DNA of 61,413 nt. Source: Brachionus koreanus (Eukaryota > Rotifera > Eurotatoria > Ploima > Brachionidae). The notes under the pieces were generated by a model that was given only the letters and a program-made list of their open reading frames with translations, was not told the origin of the DNA and searched no databases. Of this stretch, positions 1 to 11,596 are shown piece by piece (positions within the stretch are counted from its first letter, which is position 1; each line of letters opens with the position of its first letter). The stretch covers positions 1,594,218-1,655,630 of the forward strand of contig PJRA01000160.1 in NCBI GenBank assembly GCA_016987375.1. The letters run 5' to 3'. A program made the position numbers and the translations under genes.

Positions 1-164
1 CAACTCGTGGTATCGGCCAATCTTCTCTAATTGTTAATTTATTTAGCTCCTTAAAGTCGATTACAGGCCTAAATCCTCCGTCTTTTTTCTTCACCATAAA
101 GAATGGTGAACAAAAAGGAGAATCTGAAATTCTTACTGACAAACTGCGTATTTTAAAGTAATTT
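1..164 (-). mobile_element. Ty3/gypsy-like LTR retrotransposon, reverse transcriptase fragment
   Basis: Reading the minus strand toward the left edge gives an open stretch with the start of an LTR-element reverse transcriptase: SPFCSPFFMVKKKDGG, then FRPVIDFKELNKL, then WPIPR. This order (SPF..SP, VKKKDG, R.V.D...LN, P.P) is typical of Ty3/gypsy polymerases. The fragment is cut by the window edge, so the YxDD box and the rest of pol are not visible. Further upstream (about 165-240) similar residues can be picked out only by changing frame, so the copy is probably decayed. A BEL/Pao element is a less likely alternative. Confidence 0.8.
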
Positions 165-536
165 TAATGATTTAGCTTTAACTATCGTACGGAAGCCTCT
201 ATATTCGGTAACCAGGATGTATTCTTCCTATCTTAACAATAAAAAATAAAAATTATAAAAAAAACTCATATATTCTTCATGAAATCGTGGGATTAAATTT
301 CAATAATCCGACAAAAAATATTACACCACTAATATTTAAATCTAATTTTGAAAATAAAAGAATAATTTAATTTTTAAATTATTTTTCTTTATTTAGATGC
401 CTCCAAAGGACTCAAATAAAACAATTATATCAAATGCTAATTTCGGATATTTTTTAGATAGAAAATTTTCTTTATTTTAAAAAATTTGTAAATTTATTGT
501 ATGTTTTTTTGATATTTAACTAACATTTATGATTAA
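165..536. other. spacer upstream of FUT8
   Basis: This is AT-rich sequence. The first 80 bases contain broken traces of the LTR-element polymerase. I see no clear promoter element before the FUT8 start codon. Confidence 0.5.
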
Positions 537-2534
537 ATGAAGCAAAGTTTAATAAATTTTTCCATATTTTTTGTCATTATTTGGTTTTTGAGTTTGTGGT
601 ATATTTTGTCGAGTAAAAATTTTATCCAGCCAAAAAAGCAACCAGCCATCAACGACCAAAATGAGGTAAAAATTTTACAACAAAGAATCAAAGAGGTTAA
701 TAAGCAATTGTCAAATCTCGAAATGAAAAATAAACAAAACGAGAAAATAATTAGAAGTCTTAGGTATCTCTAATGTCATTTTAGTTTAACCAATTTATTT
801 AAATAATTTTTTAAGTGATCAAGCACAATTATTGTACAAAAAAAACAATGGGATAAATTTGAGCTATTTAGACAAATGTAAATTTGATAAAGCTTTTTTG
901 AATTTAGGTCAATTTAGAGTTTTAAAATTAGATCCAAGTGCAAATTTTGAAGACCTTCGGCGCAAAATTTTTGATGACATCAAAGATTTAGCTTTTTTTG
1001 TAAAAAATAAACTTATAATGTTTAAAAGAGATTCTTCGGTTAGTAAAAAAATTTCACAAATCGAACAAAATTTTCAAGAGAGAATAAAGTAAGAAAAAAA
1101 ACAAATTCAAATCTAACTATTTTGTTAAAAAACTCTGTAATTTTGTTAATTTGTAGTCTTTTATTTGTACAAATTGGAAATTTATCAAATAGTGATAATT
1201 TGGCAGAATGGCGCAAAATAGAATCTGAATCATTAGCTCTCAAAATTCAAAAAAATTTCTATGATCTGCAAAATCCGAGTGACTGTGAAAAACAAAAAAA
1301 AGTCGTATGTGATCTAAACAAATCATGTGGTTTCGGATGTCAAATGCACCATGTGATGTACTGCTTTATTACTTCATATTTCTTGAACCGAACTTTAATT
1401 CTCGATTCGACTGGATGGCGTTACAATCCAAATGGATACGAGGCTTACTTTATGCCATTAAGTGAGAAATGCACCAAAATAGATCAATATGGCCTAGAAT
1501 GGAATGGTAGGGCTTGAAAATAGAAGAAATATTTCTTCTCATATTAAAATATATTTTAAAAGGAAATAAATTTGAAACAGCTGATGTCATACATCTACCT
1601 ATTATAGATGAGATCACAAATAAGCCAGAATTTTTTCCACTAAGCATTCCAAAAAAATACATGAATTCGTTAAAAAGACTTCATGGGGATCCTTTTGTGT
1701 GGTGGGCAGGCCAAATTCTATCATACTTGATGAGATTTAACTCCAGATTTTCAAAAGTTGTTCAAGATAAACGAGAAAAATCAGGCTTTAAAACACCTTG
1801 TGTTGGGTAAAATAAAAATTAGAGAAATTTTTTGAATTAAGCTTTTTGTCTTGTATTCAGAGTTCATGTTAGGCGTACAGACAAAGTTGGCACTGAAGCG
1901 TCATTTCATCCTTTAAGCGAGTACATGAAACACGTGAAAGAATATTTTGATATCTTCGACTTAAAAACATCGAGCAAAAATAAGCGAACAGTTTATTTGG
2001 CTACTGATGATTTGTCAGTGATGGAAGAGGCAAAAAAAGAGTAATATTATAAAGGTATCAAAGTAATATAGTAAAATTACAAAGTTATATAGGTATCCGG
2101 ATTACTATTTTATTATGGATGAGATAAATGCACAAACAGCTTCTTTAAACAACCGGTACTCACCTGAATCAGCCCAAGGAGTCATACTAGATATTTATTT
2201 TTTGTCTCAATGTAATTTTTTAGTGTGTACACTGTCTTCACAAGTATGTCGAATGGCTTACGAGATTCAACAAACAATATACCCAGATGCTTATTGGCGT
2301 TTTAGATCATTGGATGACATTTACTATTTTGGTGGCCAATTGAGGAATAATGTTGAAGCAGTTTTGGATCATGAGCCAAATCATGGTTTAGGGGAAATTG
2401 AATTGAAAAAAGGTGATCTTATTGGAATAGCAGGAAATCATTGGGATGGATATTCAAAAGGAAAAAATTTGAGAACGCAGGAAGAGGGTCTTTTTCCTTC
2501 ATATAAAGTAAAGAAGATTATTGATTCATTTTAA
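537..2534 (+). CDS. FUT8: alpha-1,6-fucosyltransferase (FUT8), complete, 6 exons
   Basis: Golgi type II enzyme that adds core fucose from GDP-fucose to the innermost GlcNAc of N-glycans. My exon chain is 537-763, 816-1088, 1157-1506, 1563-1806, 1861-2040 and 2093-2534, giving 571 codons; human FUT8 has 575. The protein starts with a short cytoplasmic tail and a signal anchor (about residues 8-26), then a charged coiled-coil stem. The catalytic domain has the [11 protein letters not shown] and HGDPFVWW blocks and the donor-binding [10 protein letters not shown] segment, with the paired arginines near residues 369-370. The C-terminal SH3 domain (about 510-571) carries [11 protein letters not shown] and LFPSYKV. 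Every splice junction keeps the frame, and I see no damage. The only in-frame start before the anchor is the one used. Confidence 0.96.
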
Positions 2535-2921
2535 AAAATAAAAATAGTAATTTTTTTTAATTTTTTAATTGTATTTATAAAATAAAAAAATTGAAAAAGA
2601 GAACAAAAATTAAATTAAAAAAATTTCTTGCTATCATAAAGAAATGTAAATTAAACTAAATTTTAATGTTATGGATAATAAAACGAGGGAGAACTTAATT
2701 TTTCTGAATTTGACTATTTGGGAAGTAGACCTATTGACATTAACTTGCGTTGAAAAAAGTTTTTTTCCATTTAAACGAAATAGTGTTCTAATAATTATTA
2801 GTTAATTTATTTTTATTTTTATTTTATTAAGACAAAATATTTGAAGAAAAATTTCTATGCTTATAAGAATGTTTTTTAAGAGTTATAATAAAAATCAAAT
2901 AATTGAATTATAATAGGATAT
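2535..2921. other. intergenic, FUT8 / peroxiredoxin A tail-to-tail
   Basis: Both genes end here. The sequence is AT-rich 3' flank with AATAAA-like strings on both strands; no further gene is visible. Confidence 0.5.
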
Positions 2922-3623
2922 TTAATTCGTAGCTTCAAAATATTCTTTTGATTTAGATGGGTCAGCTTTCATTGTTTTCTTTCCTGGTTTCCAATTAGCT
3001 GGACACACTTCACCATGAACGTCAGTAAATTGAAATGCTTGAACCAATCTAAGAGTTTCATCAACTGATCGGCCGACTGGCAAATCGTTTATTGTAATCT
3101 GTCTGAGGTCACCCTTGCCATCGATCAAAAATAAACCACGGAAAGCAACACCTTCGTCCTCTTTCAAAACTCCGTATCTTCTCGAAATATCTTGAGTTTT
3201 GTCAGCCAAAATTGGAATATTCATTTTTCCCAAACCACCTTGTTTTCTTGGAGTGTTGATCCTTTTTTTAAAAATTAACAAAAATATTTTTATTTTTTTA
3301 ATTTTAAATAAACTTACCAGGCTAAGTGAGAGAATTCAGAATCAGTGCTTGCAGCAACTACCTCGCATCCAATAGATCTGAATTCTTCGACTCTATCAGA
3401 GAAACTGATAATTTCAGTTGGGCATACAAAAGTGCTTTTATGAAATGTATTAAAAATTTTTTAACAAATATTAACTACAAAACAATTACAAATCTAATGG
3501 ATAAAAAAAAATGACAAGGTATTTTCCTTTGTAATCGTCCAAAGATATTTCTTTAAATTGACCATCAACAACAGCAGTAGCTTTGAAATATGGAGCTGGT
3601 TTTCCTATTTGTGTTTGAGACAT
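2922..3623 (-). CDS. PRDX: typical 2-Cys peroxiredoxin, copy A
   Basis: Thiol peroxidase of the Prx1/2 class that reduces H2O2 with thioredoxin. The exons are 3623-3490, 3434-3318 and 3261-2922, giving 196 residues. The peroxidatic Cys lies in DFTFVCPTE, and this motif is assembled across intron 1. The resolving Cys is in [14 protein letters not shown] loop and a C-terminal YF are both present, the pair that marks eukaryotic 2-Cys peroxiredoxins sensitive to over-oxidation. There is no signal peptide, so a cytosolic enzyme is likely. Copy A is almost identical to copy C at 10889-11596, introns included, but carries several copy-B-like silent bases in exon 3. It differs from C at residue 2 (Ser) and at the C-terminus (ATN). 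It is inverted relative to the other two copies. Confidence 0.96.
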
Positions 3624-4472
3624 TTTTTCTAATATTTTTTGTATCTAAATTTTGTTTTTTTAAATAAAAAATAATAATATGTGAAATTTTTCATTTCTTT
3701 TGATTAAAATGTAATGATTAGGCATTTTTAAAAAGAAAATTCGACAAAAAAAATTGCTTTTGATAAAAATATTACTATCATCGTTTATCTATATTATAAT
3801 AAAACTGGTATTCTCTAATTGCAACAAAAATTATAGGCAAAAATCTCATGTACTCTTTCTCCAAAATTATACATTACTAAAGAAATAGAAAGAATTTCTA
3901 GAATTTTTTTTAAGTAGACTTTAATTTTTTGCTACACCTTTTGATTAATTTATAGTCATGTGACTTTTAAATATATTCGATTTCTAGGTCTAGGTCATCG
4001 AAATCGGTAGCAACCAAATTTGCTTCAAAGTTTGAATCCAGTCAATGAATTTTCAAATATATCAAATATAATTAAAATAGATTTGTCCCGACTTTCAAAA
4101 CAACAGTTAATTATGCCTCTAATAATAAACAAATTAGTTTACACTTTTTTTTAATTTTCTACCTGAATATGAACAAAACATGAAAAAAATTTGAATCTGC
4201 AAATTTGCAATTTTAAATTTAGTAAAATCTTGCTAAAAATCAATCTTTAATATTTTTAAAATATTTTCTTTTTAATTACAAATTGGTTTCATCCAAAAAT
4301 AAATAATATTTTAGCATATAATTGTTTAAATTTTTATTATCGGAAGCAAATTTGTTCGATTTTTATTTTTAAAAATAAATTAGGTTTTAAAAAATTTTAG
4401 AAAACTCAAAAAAATTACAAATGGTTTAATATTTATTTTTATTATTTAGTCTACAGTTTTAAGTAGAGAAAA
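3624..4472. other. gene-free AT-rich stretch
   Basis: It contains the upstream region of peroxiredoxin A and the 3' flank of the small minus-strand gene. I see no coding potential, repeat or RNA gene. Confidence 0.4.
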
Positions 4473-4742
4473 CTAAATTTTGTATTTTTGTGAACAAATT
4501 GAACAATCTCCTTTTGTTGCTGCATAAATACCCATTCCAATCGCCCAAATTTTTTCGCGATTAAAACTTCTAAAACTTTGTTTTTGTTCGTCTTTTCCCA
4601 TTAAAAATGATGTGCCATAGCATGTTACTTGACATATTGTATTATAAGTAAGACTACTGTCATCTGACACATAAACAAATCCTAGAAATACTGATACTAT
4701 CAAAATTAAAACACTTATTCGAAATAAATTTAATTTTATCAT
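4473..4742 (-). CDS. small secreted or membrane-anchored four-cysteine protein, unknown
   Basis: A single open frame of 89 residues from the start at 4742; an in-frame ATG at 4775 would add 11 residues but puts charged residues ahead of the hydrophobic segment. The N-terminus is a good signal peptide or anchor (basic residues, then hydrophobic residues 5-25). The mature part has only four cysteines, in two close pairs, CQVTC and CSIC, separated by a basic stretch. A glycine-rich hydrophobic segment (IWAIGMGIYAA) sits before the second pair. I recognise no family. It lies in the same orientation as PM20D1, 263 bp downstream of its stop. It could be a chance open frame, but the signal and cysteine layout argue for a real gene. 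Confidence 0.5.
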   Translation of the reverse strand: MIKLNLFRISVLILIVSVFLGFVYVSDDSSLTYNTICQVTCYGTSFLMGKDEQKQSFRSFNREKIWAIGMGIYAATKGDCSICSQKYKI

Positions 4743-5004
4743 TTTATAACTAAAAAATTTATGCTCAAATCGCAAATATTTTGCTTAATGATAATTGCAT
4801 TCTAGCAAACGATGAAACTTTATATTTATTATATATTTGAAATTATGTTAAGTTAAATTTAAATAAGAGTTTTTCTCAGGAATGTTAAATCAATTTCCAA
4901 TAAATTAAACAATTATCGAAAATTAATAATCAGTTTTTTAGAAAAAATAATTAAAAGATTGTTTTTTTTTTAAATTTAATTTTAATTTTATTTAATAATT
5001 AAGT

Positions 5005-6786
5005 TTAAAGTTCATTTTTGAATGTTTGAAATTTGTTACGATTAGCTTCATCAGTGTTCTTAAACAATAAATAATAAAAATTAATCATATCTTCATAGCC
5101 TTTAATAGAAATTCTTTCATCAACGCCATGATACCTAACAATGAGAAACACAAAATTTGAAAAAATAAACTGATAAAAAAATTTTACCTTTTTAAATCTT
5201 CATTCAGTAGTCTGATTGGCAAAAATCTATAGATGTTATCAGTTAGATTAGTGTAGAATCTTGAATCTGTTAAGGCAATCATTATACCTAAAAAAAAATA
5301 GAAATTAACTAGAAATTTAAGTGTATTTTTATTATTTTATTCGTGATTTTTTTTACCAGGTACAGCAGATACACCTGGAAATATTTGATACGCAGTATGT
5401 TCAATAACTGAATATCCTAGACTATCTATTGGAGAAGTTTTGGTCGGTTCACTACAATCAATTATTTCATAGTTTATTCGTTTGTCATTAATTACTGCTA
5501 AATCATAGTTCAAGACTTCTTTACAAGATTGAAGACTATGAATACGATGATTTACATAGAATTCGGCGTAAGATGGAAGTACATTTTCTTTCATTCCTGA
5601 ACGAAGTATTGTCACTGCAGTAGTGGTTCTGAATAAAGAATCAATTGTCGGATTCTTTGATAAAATGCTATTTTAAATAAATTAAAAATAATCAAATCTA
5701 TCTAAAATTTTTATGATTCACAATTCAATTGCTGGTCTAAAAATCCAAATATTTGATAAAACAATTCTTTGAAAGAATCCTAAATTGGTAGCGATTCTTG
5801 TCAATAGGTTTGTCTCGGGTCCATAACCCAAAAAGCTAGGATGCTTGTTTTTTTTCATCCTTCAAAAAAATATGGTGTGCACAAAATAAATTTCAAATCA
5901 ATCGAATACCTAGATATTGCATCTGAAACAATAAAGATAGGAGATTCTTCAGGATCAGGCATCGAAGAGTGTCCACCTGTAGTGTTGACATAAAATTTGA
6001 CTGTAAGATAACCTTTTTCAGCACTACTGATATACGCTAATGGAGCATCAAGACTCTTGAGAACTTTTTCAACAATCATAGTTCCTTCATCAAGAACAAA
6101 CTCAAGAGACGTGTTTCCCAAGAAATTGGCAATCGATTTAGCACCTTGATATCCGGAAGCTTCTTCGTCATGCCCATAAGCAAGATAAATTGTACGCTTA
6201 GGTTGACCATTCTTCTTCAAAAAAATTCTAAGCGCTTCTAGCTGAGCTAGCATGCTTGACTTATCATCCAAAGTGCCTCTGGCATATATGAAACCTTCAT
6301 CTATACTTGCAGAGAATGGATCAAACTTCCAATTATCATTTTGACCATCTGCAGGAACAACGTCAAAATGAGCCGCTAAAAGATATGGCTTGAGGGTTGG
6401 GTCAGAGCCTTCAATTGTGTAAAGAAGACTAAAACTGTTTATTATATCTAATTTTACAAATTCTTTTGCTATGATGTCTTTGTATTCTTTTTTTTTTAAA
6501 TGGTTAAAAACAGTTTAAAAATTTTTTTAAAATCACCTTTTTGGATGAAATAAATAAAATCTTTCAGTGCTGTGAAATTTTGATTTCTTTGTCCATAAGA
6601 AACAGTTTGAATTTTAAGGCTTTGTTTAAAGCGGTTTAAAATGTCTTCATTGATTTGAAATTTTGAGCCAGATTCGATTATTTTAATCTCATGTTTACAT
6701 GGTTGATTTATCACATAAGCTCGATAAACCAATAATAGAAAAAAAAGAAAGAAAATGAAAAAAACAATTGTAAAAATTTTGTTCAT
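5005..6786 (-). CDS. PM20D1: PM20D1-type M20 peptidase (N-fatty-acyl-amino acid synthase/hydrolase)
   Basis: M20 metallopeptidase family. Vertebrate PM20D1 is a secreted enzyme that joins or splits fatty acids and amino acids. The exons are 6786-6537, 6486-5910, 5859-5722, 5667-5357, 5287-5188 and 5134-5005, giving 501 residues against about 502 in human. The N-terminus has a hydrophobic anchor or signal (about residues 4-22). The dinuclear zinc ligands and catalytic residues are all present: AHFDVVP, GTLDDK, GHDEEASG, LDEGT and the late YHGVDE histidine. ALTDSRFYTN and the IYRF segment match the family C-terminal lobe. The exon 3/4 boundary uses GT-GA and still gives a continuous match, so the gene appears intact. 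A yeast-type carboxypeptidase S is the nearest alternative. Confidence 0.93.
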
Positions 6787-7329
6787 TTTTTTTATAATTA
6801 GATTTTTGAAAATTATTTTAAAATTATTATGTTTTCTAATTTTAGAATGAATATTTTTATGAACAATATTATCAGGTGATAAACATTTGCAATGTGACTA
6901 GGTTTTTTTTTGTTTAATTAAGTAAAAATTTTCAAAATATATTTACAAGCTAAATTATATTTAAAAAAGAAATATTTAAATTATAATTATGATTTTATGA
7001 AAAATCGATCATTCTCTTTAAAATCACTTATTTTTTTCCAAAAAGGAAATACCAAATATTCATTTGAATTTAAAATAAATCGTATGAGATCTTTTTTGGT
7101 GTATATTAACTAAATCGGATATAAAAATTAAAAAATTTGGAATAAAACAATTTTTTTCAGGTTTTGAATATTGATTTTCAATTACACAAAGTATTTTGAA
7201 AAAAAATAAAAATATTTAGAATAAACTAGAAATTATTTAGTTTGAAAAAAAAAAACGATACAACTGATTTTTCATAAACTAAAGTGAAAAATTTAAACAA
7301 AAAATATTTAAGATATAAATTAAAGTAAG
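6787..7329. other. divergent promoter region, PM20D1 / peroxiredoxin B
   Basis: The two genes point away from each other here, so the 543 bp should hold both promoters. The sequence is AT-rich with many possible TATA-like strings; I cannot single out a site. Confidence 0.4.
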
Positions 7330-8279
7330 ATGTCTGAAGCTCAAATAGGAAAACCAGCTCCATATTTCAAAGCTACTGCTGTAGTTGAGGCTCAATTCAA
7401 AGAGATAACATTAGATGATTACAAAGGAAATTATCTGGTTTTATTTTTTTATCCCTCCGATTTGTAATTGTTTTGTAGTTAATATTTGTTAAAAAATTTT
7501 TAAAACATTTCTTAAAAGCACTTTTGTATGCCCAACTGAAATTATCAGTTTCTCTGATAGAGTTGAAGAATTCAGATCTATTGGATGCGAGGTAGTTGCT
7601 GCAAGCACTGATTCTGAATTCTCTCACTTAGCCTGGTAAGTTTATTTATCGGTTTTAAAAAAATTTGTGGTAATTGATCAAGTATCAAAAGGATATTGTA
7701 AAAATTCAATTAGAAACAAAACCAATTTTTTCCTTTTTTGATAAATGATTCATTTAAAATACTTTATAAAAGTGCAGCATACTTTGCACATTTTTTTTCT
7801 AAAATGATACTTTTTTACATTCATTTTTTTAATAAGAAATCAAAGCATTAATCAATTAAAATCTTTTTAATTAAAATCAATGATTAAGAATAAAATAATG
7901 AAAAAAATTAAAATTTTTAATTTTGTAAAGGATCAATACACCAAGAAAGAGAGGTGGTTTAGGAGACATGAATATACCGATAATTGCTGACAAAACTCAA
8001 GATATTTCGAGAAGATACGGAGTTTTGAAAGAGGACGAAGGTGTTGCTTTCCGTGGTTTATTTTTGATCGATGGCAAGGGTGACCTCAGACAGATTACAA
8101 TAAACGATTTGCCAGTCGGCCGATCAGTTGATGAAACTCTTAGATTGGTTCAAGCATTTCAATTTACTGACGTTCATGGTGAAGTGTGTCCAGCTAATTG
8201 GAAACCAGGAAAGAAAACAATGAAAGCTGACCCATCTAAATCAAAGGAATACTTTGAAGCTTCAAATGGAAAACATTGA
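7330..8279 (+). CDS. PRDX: typical 2-Cys peroxiredoxin, copy B
   Basis: Exons 7330-7463, 7519-7635 and 7931-8279, giving 199 residues. Peroxidatic Cys (TFVCPTE), resolving Cys (EVCPANW), GGLG loop and YF tail are all present, as in copies A and C. This is the most divergent paralogue. Exon 1 after about codon 18 differs at many positions ([11 protein letters not shown] against [11 protein letters not shown]), and so does the start of exon 3 (RGGLGDMNI). Intron 2 is 295 bp instead of 56. Yet intron 1, exon 2 and the first bases of intron 2 are nearly the same as in A and C, as is most of exon 3. This patchwork indicates gene conversion. The C-terminus is SNGKH. Confidence 0.96.
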
Positions 8280-9539
8280 TTAAAAATTTTAAATTTTTTA
8301 ATTTTTTCAATTTATTTCTTCTAAGACTAAATCGAATATCAAATTTCTATATTCTCAGAATTGGCTCCATGTATGAAAAAATTTTTAATTCTTTTCTCAA
8401 TCACTTAACTGTTTAATGCTCCCTTAAACTTTTGAACCAATTTTATTCTCTTTTTTCAATTTTTTATTTCAACTTTTTCCCATTAGCGATTAGGTATTAT
8501 TGTGTTATCTTAAATAAAATACTTTTAACATTTAAATATTTTTTTTTAATAATATTTAAAATTTGTCAAAGCTCTTGAATGGGTCGTTCTAAAACATTAA
8601 CCAAATAGTGGCCAGCAAGGAGTCTGCCTTTTTAAAAAGCAAAAAAATTTTTTTTTCCAAAAATTAAATTTTGGAAAAATAGTATAAAAAATTTCAAAAT
8701 TAATGGCTTGTAAAGAATGCTAGTACAGTGATATATTCAATCAGGGTTAATTAATTCACATAAACCAATTGTTCAGCTATTTGATTTTATTAAAAAAACA
8801 TGATTTTAAACAAGAAAATAAAGAATTATTTAGTTATTAAATAATTTCTAGATTTAGAAGAAAATGGAACCTAAAACCATAAATTTGACTAAGCAAAATG
8901 TGCTTCCAGGCATCAGGAAGCTCGGGTTAACTTCAGAAATTTTTAAACTTGCAAATGATGAAATTACGCATTTTAAATATTTTGAGCACATTTGAAATTT
9001 TGAAATTTGATCATAAATTTTACTTTGCTAGTTATTGTAGTTTAAAAAAAATTTTCCATGCCTTAACTTTATATAAATATTTTAGCTTCTATAAACAATG
9101 AAAGGATAAATATTATTTAACTTCCTAATTGCATATTTAAAATTTATTTATCAAAATTTATAAATATACGATTATAATTCATTGCCTTTTTAAGTGAAAT
9201 TTGAATTTTTTAAGAAAATAAATCAAATTTTTCCAGTGCTTAAAGTGTTTTAATAAAATTAAGCTCTAAAACTTTTATTAAATTCTTTCAAAATCTTTTA
9301 ATTTTTGACTCTAGCTTTTAAGAATAATCAATCAAGTAATAATTTTAAATATCAAATTTTTTTTTAAACCCAAAAACAAACTAGTTAATTTTCTTAAAAC
9401 TTTTAATTTATCGATAAAACTTGGTTATAAACCGAGTGAATTTGAAAATTCAATAATGATTAAAAAAAGGATAAACCATGTGACCAAGTATCCTCTAATG
9501 AACCGATTTCGTTGCTAAGCTGAAAGAAGAAATGGCTTG
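8280..9539. other. gene-free stretch before the LINE remnant
   Basis: AT-rich sequence with no open frame of note. The last part (from about 9470) may be the decayed 5' side of the LINE that becomes readable at 9540. Confidence 0.4.
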
Positions 9540-10220
9540 AAAAAATAATGAACACAAAAATCCAAAAATGGGCTGAATTAGGTAAAATACTTCCTGAGCC
9601 ACAGTCTGGCTTACGCAAAAAACGCAGCACACAAGATCATATTTTTCGAATCAATTAATCTATAATAAATGGTTTCAGCAAAAAGGAATTAACTGATGCT
9701 TTTTTTTTGACTTAGAAAAAGCCTTTGATAAGACGTATCACATTGGCATCATTTAAAAGTTAAAATCACTAAGTTTAAAAACAATCGTCCTTATTTGGAT
9801 AAAAAACTGTTTATACAATCTAATGTTAGAAGTTTTCCAAAATGAATCATGTTCTCAGCCAAAGCTCATCAAAACAGGTGTGCCACAAGGAAGCTGTATA
9901 TTACCTACTATCTTCATATTATATTTTAGCGACATAGCAGAGAGCCTGCTGACAGATGTCAAAGTTGCTCTTTTTGTAGACGACCAGCTTTTGAATATAC
10001 GCCAATAAGTCAAAAAGAGCAATCAAAGAAATACTACAAAAAGTAGCCGACAATATAGTCGAGGTCTGTAGAAAATTAGGTTATAAATTAAAAAATCGAA
10101 ACTTGCTACTCGGTCTTCACACCAGCAGGTCTGCGAAGAAGTTACCATAGCAAATATTCAAAAATTAAAAATTGAAAATCAAGAAATTGCTCTCGATCTT
10201 TCTAGTTCTGCCTTCGATTA
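9540..10220 (+). mobile_element. degenerate non-LTR retrotransposon (LINE), reverse transcriptase remnant
   Basis: Forward translation, allowing a few frame changes, shows reverse transcriptase blocks in order: ILPEPQSGLRKKRSTQDH, then FFDLEKAFDKTYH, then TGVPQGSCILPTIF, then ALFVDDQ in place of the usual F/YADD. These are the RT motifs of jockey/CR1-type LINEs. Stops and frame breaks (for example after the RIN segment and after VDDQLLNIRQ) show a dead copy. The last clear block ends near 10010; traces of the thumb region may reach 10220. No endonuclease domain is readable. Confidence 0.85.
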
Positions 10221-10888
10221 TTGTTTTATCATTTTACAATGTGTCAAACTGCTCTAGACATCTTATTTAAAACAAAATTTGATTTTTACAAAATACGGGG
10301 GCTGAAAAAAGAGCTTAAGCCGCTCGGAACTGCCCTGAATTTCGTATCCAAATTATTTTTAATATATATAAATATAAAATTTAGCAAAAATTATTCTCAT
10401 TTACTAAGCGACAGATGACAGAGAGATAGTAACCTTAAATAACCAATGCAATGATAAATATAATAATAGTTCTAAATAATCAATTTTATTAGTTTCTGAA
10501 AATCGCTTTTAAGCTTTTAAATTAAAAAAAAACAAAGCACGTTATAAACTTAGTTTTTAAAGACTTAACTTGAATACAATTTTTTCAATTAGGGGCCAAT
10601 TTTAAGAAAAAAAGTTGAATTTAAATATTCTTTTTCGGTATTGTTTTCTAAGCGAAACAATTTTGCTTAGTCATAAAATAAAATAAACTAGATCTGTACG
10701 AAAAGAAAATTTCGAAATTAAGATTTATAATTAATCCTAATTTTAAAACCACTCTATCACGATTACCAAGGTAAAATTATATAGTAATATTTCATTTGAA
10801 ATTTAATATAAAATAAATTAAATAAAAAATCACAAGCAAAAATTATAAAAAATTATATTAATAAATAAATCAAGTGTATATTCAAAAA
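10221..10888. other. spacer before peroxiredoxin C
   Basis: A 65-codon open frame at 10221-10418 may be more LINE debris but has no motif I recognise. The remainder is AT-rich upstream sequence of copy C. Confidence 0.35.
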
Positions 10889-11596
10889 ATGGCTCAAACA
10901 CAAATAGGAAAACCAGCTCCATATTTCAAAGCTACTGCTGTTGTTGATGGTCAATTTAAAGAAATATCTTTGGACGATTACAAAGGAAAATACCTTGTCA
11001 TTTTTTTTTATCCATTAGATTTGTAATTGTTTTGTAGTTAATATTTGTTAAAAAATTTTTAATACATTTCATAAAAGCACTTTTGTATGCCCAACTGAAA
11101 TTATCAGTTTCTCTGATAGAGTCGAAGAATTCAGATCTATTGGATGCGAGGTAGTTGCTGCAAGCACTGATTCTGAATTCTCTCACTTAGCCTGGTAAGT
11201 TTATTTAAAATTAAAAAAATAAAAATATTTTTGTTAATTTTTAAAAAAAGGATCAACAATCCAAGAAAACAAGGTGGTTTGGGAAAAATGAATATTCCAA
11301 TTTTGGCTGACAAAACTCAAGATATTTCGAGAAGATATGGAGTTTTGAAAGAGGACGAAGGTGTCGCTTTCCGTGGTTTGTTTTTAATCGATGGCAAGGG
11401 TGACCTCAGACAGATTACAATAAACGATTTGCCAGTCGGCCGATCAGTTGATGAAACTCTTAGATTGGTTCAAGCATTTCAATTTACTGACGTTCATGGT
11501 GAAGTGTGTCCAGCTAATTGGAAACCAGGAAAGAAAACAATGAAAGCTGACCCATCTAAATCAAAAGAATACTTTGAAGCTTCAAATGAAAAATAA
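10889..11596 (+). CDS. PRDX: typical 2-Cys peroxiredoxin, copy C
   Basis: Exons 10889-11022, 11078-11194 and 11251-11596, giving 198 residues. Both catalytic cysteines, the GGLG loop and the YF tail are conserved, so this is a normal Prx1/2-class thioredoxin peroxidase, probably cytosolic. It matches copy A base for base through nearly all of exon 1, all of intron 1, exon 2 and intron 2. Exon 1 differs by one base (Ala instead of Ser at residue 2). It differs from A in exon 3 at a handful of sites, where A resembles B, and in the last residues (SNEK). The A/C duplication or conversion is therefore very recent. Confidence 0.96.

Noticed and set aside
3326..3514. 62-residue frame opposite peroxiredoxin A, repeated opposite copies B and C
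   Set aside because: It is the reverse complement of exon 2 plus intron 1 and owes its conservation to the real gene.
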